A DNA stretch of 64,000 nt from Aspergillus flavus (Eukaryota; Ascomycota; Eurotiomycetes; Eurotiales; Aspergillaceae), in NCBI RefSeq assembly GCF_009017415.1, contig NC_092408.1, positions 1,612,001 through 1,676,000 of the forward strand. Direction: 5' to 3'. The notes beneath the pieces were generated by a model. That model searched no databases, was not told the origin of the DNA, and was given only the letters and a program-made list of their open reading frames with translations. Shown one piece after another: positions 57,428 to 64,000 of the stretch. Each line of letters begins with the position of its first letter. The first letter of the stretch is position 1. A program made the translations under genes and the position numbers.

Positions 57428-59264
57428 TCAGCTAGAAGAGTCGTTTTTGCCTTCAGGTTCATTACTTGAGTTGGTATCGTTTTCAGCTGCTCCCTCGGCT
57501 TGCACTTGCGTGGTTTCACTAGCCTTCTGTGTGCTGGTACTGCCAGTCCGAACCGGTGTGCTAGGCTCTGCATAGCTATTCCTGTCTGCAGTTGACCTAC
57601 CCTCTCGCCGAGTTTTCGCACCCTCCTTCAGCTTCTCCCACCGATCTCTGTATCTTCCCAAGACATTTCGTAGTTTGTCGTTCTCACGACCAACCTTGTC
57701 GAGCTCTTTCTCGCTCTGCTGGATCAGTTCCTCGAGCTCTCTGATGCGTTGCTCTTGATCTGTGGAGGCTGGCGTTGGGAGAGGAGCGATAGGTGAAGCG
57801 ACAGCAGGAGTAGACTGTGGGAAGTGCTCTGGAGATGGGACATTCTGATGATGCATTGCTCTCAGGGATTGCTGCAAGGCCATAGAAGATGACTGCGCGT
57901 TAACCTCCCACATGTGTAAACGTTTGGACAAAGTATCAGTCAGATGTTTCAGAGCTTGGTTTTCCATCTGTAATTCCTCTAGAGTCTTAGGGCTCTGGAT
58001 GCTGGTGAGTTTGTCTTTGCCGCGACTGCCCCTGCCCTTGCTCCCCGTCATGCTCTGACGCATTTCGGGTGATGGCGGTGTCTCACGGGCGTCCACGAAG
58101 TCCTCATCGCCCTCTTCGAAGCTACTTCTTCGGGCTTCCTTCTCGGCCCTGCTCAAGATCCCAGCATAGGAAACAGTTCCACCCGTTGTGGGCACGACGT
58201 AAAATGATTCAGCTGTGCTTCCTGTCCCCCCGCCCGTCGAATCTCGGACAGCTCGTAGGGCAGCGCGCGAAAATATTCTGCTGATATCTGTGTCCCCTGA
58301 TTGACTCTGTCGATCGGAAACTGCAGGTTGACGGTCCACTTCCGTATCTGCTGATGTTTTGCGGGCAGAATCAGCCTTTTCCGACACGTCTGAACCCAAA
58401 GGGAGGCCTGCGAAAGCTAACGGTGCAGATAGTTTGGAGATAAGTCCTTCAAAAGTAGAATAGAACCGTTGAAATGGCTCCTCGGATGTGGCTTGTCTGT
58501 CCTTAGGATGGGACGACTCGGCGTCTGGAGGCACAAATTGTTGCGAGGTAATATCGGTAGGGCTGGCTGCAGGTGGATTCCATGACTGCTTAGATGGCGT
58601 CCGATTGGAGCGTTCCTTAGTCGCATAGGCCTGTCTTTCTCGTAATCTAGCCTCACTGGTCCTGATCTTTGCCGGTCCCTCTGTCATCTTCGCCCCTGCC
58701 TGCTGCGAGGAAACTGTAGGTGACACCGGGGAACCTCGGCGTGGTTGCGACGGTATGCCTCGAGCTGATGCCAAATTGCTAGCGATTGATGAAGTCTCCC
58801 TTGCCGGTAGGCGAGCGTGTCCTAATAGCTTTGGTGGGTGTTGCTGTGTATCCGTCTTCCCTCCTCCTGATTCTACTGTCACTTGTTGTGTACCCGGGGC
58901 AGCGGCGGGCGGATTCTCATGCTGGAAGCGCAAAATTTGGGCGAGCTTCTTATGGTGTTGCTCGAGAAGCTGTAGCGTCCTCAGGGCCTGTGATTTACAC
59001 ATGTGAGCGTCTATCAACCCTGCAGGGATAGCGGAAAAGCATACTTCACGATCTGAGCTTTTCTGGGCCGCCGCAGCAAACTCGCCCGCGGCCAGATCAT
59101 GTTCCTCGCTCGCGGCAACTGGGTTTGACTTGCGGGTCTCAAGAACTGCATTTCGTGCATGGGTATGAGCCTTGCGCGGGGAGATTCTGTCAGGCTGGGT
59201 ATACAACGCAAAAAGCCCCCAGTGTTGGTCGATGACATACCAAGGTAAGCGGTGCAGTCTCCAT
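57428..59264 (-). CDS. MIT-domain protein, possibly Atg38/NRBF2-like
   Basis: Three exons join in phase to 577 aa: 59264-59241, 59194-59045 and 58987-57428. The first exon encodes only METAPLTL. Residues about 10-85 form a MIT-type three-helix domain (KAHTHARNAVLE, AASEEHDLAAGEFAAAAQKS, ALRTLQLLEQHHKKLAQILRFQHE), which binds MIM motifs or PI3-kinase partners. The middle is Ser/Pro-rich and disordered; a coiled coil near the C-terminus (about 480-525, QRIRELEELIQQSEKELDKV) follows. A MIT domain plus a coiled coil fits Atg38/NRBF2, the subunit of the autophagy PI3-kinase complex I, but the match is structural and not certain. The intron 59044-58988 is 57 bp, has no stop and is a multiple of three, so retention would insert 19 residues into the domain. 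Confidence 0.75.
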
Positions 59265-60067
59265 AGCTGCAGGAATCGCCTATCGCTCTCTCCAGGAGCG
59301 TCCGTTCAACTAACAGCCTTGATGGTGGACTGTGGGATGAAAGAATGACAAAAGCAACTTGTTGAAGTCACACCACACGAGTGACGCCATTACCCGCATC
59401 ACGAGCCTGTACGGTAATTTACCAATACCGTTACCGATCTTAGTCATCCAGGTCTAGATCGCATATTTTTAGACACTCAAGAATGTACATATTACTTAAC
59501 TACATAGTTACACCGTGTACGCCATGCCGTACTTTGCACCGAAGGTAACCCCCTGTTGCAATCTTCTCCTGAGCTACTACTTTGGGAGTCTGGCTGCCTT
59601 TACAGCGTATGTAACGTCGTAACCCGGGTTAAAAAGCAACGTTGCAAGCGGCGATATTCTCCCGATCCGGTGCTCGTGCTTGGTGCAGGATTCCTCGAGC
59701 ACGGAAAGGAAATGGGGGCCAGAATATGGCTTTGACAGGAGCTACTGGCGAGCCATTTCATTCAATTCTGTTGACGTGGACTGAGCCTCCCAGCACCCCA
59801 CACATGCGTATACGCTGAATATAGAGGGCTCTAGGATGGGCCTTTCCCCTACAGGCACTTATGCATACTTGACCGCTGCTTCTGGGCAGTCAGACTCCAA
59901 AACGTAAGACATATGTAACTATATTGAGACATGTATAAGATGTTAGGAAACAAGCAATCATGCCTTCCTTGGGCTTAACATAAGATAATGAGATTGTCAA
60001 AGCCCACTATGACGAACTTCCAATTTAGATAACCCCAGGGTCAACCAAAGGAAGACACAAAGATGCC
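59265..60067. other. Intergenic stretch
   Basis: About 800 bp; no gene, repeat or RNA recognised. Confidence 0.6.
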
Positions 60068-61159
60068 TCATTTTACCTTGGTCGCTACATTGCCATCCGG
60101 CTTTGATATATGTTTCGTGCGAGCCGCTAGAGCATAAAGCGCCTCATCAGTATCCTCAATTTCTTCATGTGGCCCAGGCATCATTAGATCATAGTTGGCT
60201 TCATCTGGATCCAATTCTGCTGAGCAGAGCTCCCACTCTCTGAAATCACTCCATGGATCAAAGTGGGGAGTGCTGAAGACTGGATGATTCAACTCCTCAA
60301 CGCCTTCCAGATCCACTATGAAGCTAAAGCGGGTTGTTAATTGAGATACCTCGGCTGTGCTGGACTAGATACATACCATCGCTCGGTTCCTTCGTCCCGT
60401 ACAATATTACGTCGAGCAGGGTCACGGTGGGAAAGCCTGAAGCTGTAGAACTCTCTATACAATGTCTTTAGCTGAAGCTCCTTGAGAAAGTCTGTGGCGA
60501 CAAAGAGGACCTACCGAAGAGCTTTAGCAAAGGCTATCCGCACTCGATTTCGCTTCTCAAGGGAAATTCAGAGAATATCCGTTCAAGGTTTACCCCAGGC
60601 AGTTTCTCCAAGAGAAACACCACAAAGTACCCATCAGGGACAGGATCATCATCATCCTGTTCAAAAGCAAGGAAGTCAATAAAGCGGGGTGTGCTGCTAC
60701 AGCCACCCTCAGTAAGCTTTTCCAAAACAGATAGCTCTCGAAAGATTTCTTGGGTGATCGGGAGATAATCAGCACAGGATGTGTCCCCTGTCCAAGGCGC
60801 CATCCTGAACATTATTAGAACATGGATAAAGGTAGATGGTAAAAATATTGCTGCGGCTATTGTGGTCGCTCAAAACTCAAGGGGAGCGCATACTGGGCTT
60901 TGATCTTCATGACGGCTTTCGTACCTGGAGATGGGCCTTCAACCTGGGTAGCCACACATACTGAAGACACATCCTTGGTATGTCCAAATCTTTCATATTC
61001 ATGTATCCGAAATTTCTCAGCTTGTATTACCCCCATTCGCCATGAAGTCTGGGTATTTTTGAAATAGAAAACATGATCTCTAGGAATAAAGTTATAGATT
61101 TCAGCGTCGGGGATCTCCCGGGGAGGATCAAAGAGCTCATCGTCTGGACTAGAATGCAT
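60068..61159 (-). pseudogene. Kinase-like (APH-type) protein gene with a one-base frameshift
   Basis: Four exons can be joined: 61159-60894, 60804-60515, 60454-60377 and 60323-60068. The parts read as a fungal kinase-like fold: AVMKIKAQ (strand with Lys), GYFVVFLLEKLPGVNL (hinge), HRDPARRNIVRDEG (catalytic-loop-like, Asp and Asn present), CFIVDLEGVEEL (DFG-like metal motif as DLE). Exon 2 changes frame at about 60563, where GAATTTCCCTTGAG lacks one base compared with the frame that continues SLEKRNRVRIAFAKALR and joins exactly to exon 3. Without that base the protein stops after about 180 residues, before the catalytic loop. Either a recent pseudogene or an assembly error. The substrate is unknown. 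An upstream in-frame ATG at 61312 is judged to be leader. Confidence 0.65.
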
Positions 61160-61917
61160 ATTTGAAGTAGGAAGTGCTGGCGAATTTGGATTATTCGTTG
61201 TGATGCTGGGCTTGTGAAGATATAGGGGGGGGGGCAATGCCCCAATATGAAGTAGGGATGATGGTCTCCAGGCTACAGCCTCGGCGCCTAGTACCTCATC
61301 CCTTCCTAGCAAAGGCGGTCCGACACACTACGAGGTGAACTGCTGCTACCTCTATATACTATTCACTAGTACTAGATACACCCTGTAGACTAACTTTATT
61401 ACGCGTCGCTCATTGTGACAAGTCTGGACTATGAGTCAGTGGCAGTGCAGTCTCGAGAATTAACTGCTATATCAGACTTTTTTTCTGCTTACCATGCAAA
61501 GCAACCTTCCGTCTAAAACGGCCTTGTGCTATTTCGGGTCTTGCTCTACTACTCGAAATCTATTCTAACTAAATGCTCGAGGCTGAAGATGATATCTCTA
61601 CTGCGAATAGGATATCAATTGTGTATTTTAATTCCAATGTCGAATTTGCTCTAGAGAAACTTCAGAAACACTAAGTATAGTCTCTTATTAGGATATGAGA
61701 CCTTTCGATGAGGGAAAGCAGAGAGGCTGCGATTCTTACAGTATATAAGAGCAACAGATTAAGCGCCCCGAGTCTGGTTAATATACTATCTATAGTTGAT
61801 TTCTCCCATTATCCACCCTTTATTTGGAACATACATGACTGTTGTGTCTAGATAATCACTGATCCTTATGGTTGCACGCAAGGAATACCGAAAGGCTGAG
61901 GTAAATTCCGGTATCTT
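61160..61917. other. Divergent intergenic stretch
   Basis: About 760 bp between the kinase-like gene (minus) and the next plus-strand gene. A G-run (CCCCCCCC on minus, 61228-61235) and AT-rich DNA in 61560-61860. No gene seen. Confidence 0.55.
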
Positions 61918-62995
61918 ATGCCTCGGAAAGGGTGGCTTAGGAGGAGACAGGAGAAATATTCTCTTTTAGGGGCTTCGACCTATAGGAGATTCACTTCACC
62001 ATCAGGTCCTGCCGCCAATATATTCCCGCACAAGGGCCTTCTCACCAACACCTCCCTCCACCATTGCCCCCTGCTCAAGCGCTACATTTTAAAGGTTGTT
62101 CAACAAGACTCTCAGCAACCGCAGGTGAAGCTCCTATCTTGCAAAGATGTAACGCAAGACTCATTCTCCATGGTTTTATCGCACCCCAGGCATCATTCCT
62201 CAGGTACTGGGTTGGGCAGTGTCACATTTACTGGTCATCTTGAACCTTGGCAAAATTTCCAGCAAGAAGTTCGTGCAGTGCTCAACCCATCCCGAGCCAA
62301 TAACAGCCGTTCTTACCAACATGGACATCACGGTAAGTGCTTGCCATCACTCATGACGGAACACATGTGATAACAGATCGATCTCTACGTACAGGCCAGA
62401 TAGCCCGATACATGTGGAAGTACCAACTGAAATATGGTTTTATGACGAATTATAAATATACCATTTTCGTACGCCAGGATCTCGTTCCGGTTGCTACCGA
62501 TTCAGGAGAGGTGAAGCAACTGGTGTTGGTTTATTCGCCCCTATTTCACACGATGAACAGTCTATCGATCACGGTGGCCCGACACCATCTGTCTCAGTTC
62601 GTGAGTGCATGTTGTACCTCATGGTGAAGAGCCGTCAAGATCGTGAGTTCCCAAGCCAAAGCTATATAGCACTAGATGATTGGGTTCATGACAAGTATAC
62701 GGCGACCACTGAGAAGCCCGGGCCCCGCCTGAAGCATATAACAGAAGCGGCACGCGGCCCGAAAAAGTCTGAGAACCCTAAACCTCGGGATTCTCAGCCA
62801 CGGGGTAGAGGTGCCTTAGGGTCTTCTAATCAGCAGAATGCCGCTCAAAGTGCAAATCCACGAGGAGCACCAAGTACAATGGAAAGTTCTGCTCAGAGAG
62901 TAAATCCACAAGGAGCACCAAGTTTCAGGCACCCGATGGAGACCCGTGGCCAGGCAAAAGGTAAGTCTGGAGATAATAAGGAGCGAAAGAGATGA
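61918..62995 (+). pseudogene. Unidentified fungal protein gene with a one-base frameshift
   Basis: Exon 61918-62332 joins in phase (donor GTAAGT, acceptor ACAG) to an exon from 62395, giving GQIARYMWKYQLKYGFMTNY and YTIFVRQDLVPV, a pattern seen in the N-terminal part of large fungal kinase-associated proteins of unknown role. At about 62546 the frame must change: TATTCGCCCCTATTTCAC lacks one C relative to a frame reading YSPPISHDEQ, which then stays open through SVRECMLYLMVKSR and a basic, Pro/Arg-rich tail to a TGA at 62995. Without the base the chain ends early at about 62627. An alternative 47-bp intron at 62601 could skip the break, but it would drop the protein-like segment. The C-terminal tail has two copies of a RGAPS/QGAPS-type unit. 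Confidence 0.5.
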
Positions 62996-63727
62996 TGAGT
63001 TCAATCGAGGGTTCCAGGGTAGGGAAAAGAAGTGTTTAGTGTGCGCCGTGCCTAGCCTAAGGTGTTGCCAGACAAGAGCCGGGCAAATCTCTCTCGCAAG
63101 TGGATCTTAATGTCCAAGTCCTTCTTTCAATGATGGATGGTGGCTAGAGCATAGGAGATCTATCATTTGAAATACTTGACAAGCCTGTAGTACTTTTACA
63201 GCAAATATTGCTCGCGGTTTCCTTTGTTTTTTATTCTTATTGTTGTCGTCATTGTGGTCCTTATTTTTCTTCCTTTTCTTGTTCATCAACCTATTTGTTC
63301 CTATATTTATATGTCAATAATTTCCTATTAGTTTGCTATACCTTGCAAGTTTACAACTGTACATACTTAGCATCAATCCTGATACTTTGCTTTTGTTGAA
63401 CCGGGACGGCTCTTCTCATAACATTTCGGAAAAAGTAAGCGCGGGTCCTTCAAAAAGTTGCAATTCCAAACCCATACTTTCGACAGGACCTTTCAAATTT
63501 TTGCCAGCGCAAATGTCCCTGATTCATCGTCCAGAAAACACTCACTTGAGAATGAGGCGTTGCGTTATGAGAGTAAACACGGTTCTCGCCTTGGCGAAAT
63601 CCTCACAAATGTCTGTCGAGAAACTACGTATAAAGCTGCAGCTGTGGATCAGGGTTTTATTAATAGTAGTTATAGAGGCCCGAGGGTGCCCACCGGTTTA
63701 GCATGGACTGGTTGTTTTTTTAGACAT
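62996..63727. other. Intergenic stretch with weak open frames
   Basis: T-rich DNA (63200-63400) and two overlapping plus-strand frames (63333-63701 and 63458-63763) that neither resemble a known family nor show codon bias. No supported gene. Confidence 0.45.
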
Positions 63728-63912
63728 CATCATGGGCCCAAACAGCGACACCAAGCGCAGTAGGGATATATGGGTCATAGTTTCCATACTGATAGGAGAA
63801 GTAGTGTATCTTGTATCTGTAGAAGGGGAAGCAGAGGGTGTTCTTGGACTTGATGTGATAGTAAAGGGGCCATCGCGTTAACGACGTCGTGAATATGATT
63901 TCCCTAAGTTAG
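63728..63912 (-). pseudogene. Unidentified exon-like fragment
   Basis: A minus-strand frame of about 60 codons is open from an apparent acceptor (CTTAG near 63913) to a TAA at 63728. Its translation is rich in aromatic residues (FPFYRYKIHYFSYQYGNYDP) and ends AVWAHDDV. This looks like the end of a real protein, but no upstream exon was found before the window edge and the family is not recognised. Confidence 0.3.
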
Positions 63913-64000
63913 GGAGTAAAGTACGGGTTCTTTTTTTATTTGTGAAAATGTACTCCACGCCATAAACAATAACTGCTGTTGCTTGAAGCAGTACCTGTTA

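Noticed and set aside
63333..63763. Overlapping plus-strand frames near the right edge
   Set aside because: No codon bias, no family resemblance, no splice support.

Overview
The window is nuclear DNA of a filamentous ascomycete, most likely an Aspergillaceae fungus (Aspergillus/Penicillium type; inferred). The reasons are genes split by short GT-AG introns of about 47-80 bp, two Zn2Cys6 regulators, a GH3 beta-glucosidase, a P450, a fungal NLR-like protein, Ser/Thr-rich surface proteins and one tRNA-Glu(CTC). No recent transposon, CRISPR array, virus or bacterial operon was seen. Exon joins were deduced by hand from splice signals, reading-frame phase and family resemblance; in every gene called intact the phases add up exactly.

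Layout. 1-10.8 kb (accessory): the 5' part of a monocarboxylate-transporter-like MFS gene, a possible gene remnant with a 19-bp tandem duplication, a six-cysteine GPI-anchored secreted protein, a divergent BIM1-like copper protein with a transmembrane anchor, a Zn2Cys6 regulator, and a convergent amidohydrolase pseudogene. 10.8-16 kb (mostly housekeeping): a NIPA-type Mg2+ transporter, tRNA-Glu, a Sec72-like TPR protein and a MARVEL-domain membrane protein. 17.4-22.9 kb: a nine-exon, 1440-residue STAND/NLR protein (NACHT_N, NACHT, ankyrin-like, then a long degenerate repeat array). 23-25.4 kb: a small gene graveyard (truncated AIG1-like GTPase, broken paralogue of the six-cysteine protein). 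25.8-32 kb: an ATP-grasp-like enzyme, a COMT-type O-methyltransferase and a Gfo/Idh/MocA oxidoreductase.

33-48.5 kb is a conserved block: HPP-family membrane protein, ARB1 (ribosome biogenesis), cyclin H/Ccl1 (TFIIH), E2 enzyme Ubc1, proteasome ATPase Rpt2, WDR70 and a second, long NIPA-like transporter. ubc1 and rpt2 are head-to-head and share one promoter region, joining ubiquitin conjugation and proteasomal degradation.

48.8-64 kb is accessory again: a Zn2Cys6 regulator divergent from a benzoate-hydroxylase-like P450, a secreted GH3 beta-glucosidase, a MIT-domain protein (possibly Atg38-like), then a kinase-like gene and a divergent unknown gene, each with one apparent single-base deletion. 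The last kilobase holds only weak fragments.

No wholly new system is proven. The best leads are the NLR repeat architecture with its 306-bp internal duplication, the copper-protein promoter with two exact matches to the known iron-regulator motif ATCWGATAA, and the clustered one-base frameshifts in accessory genes.
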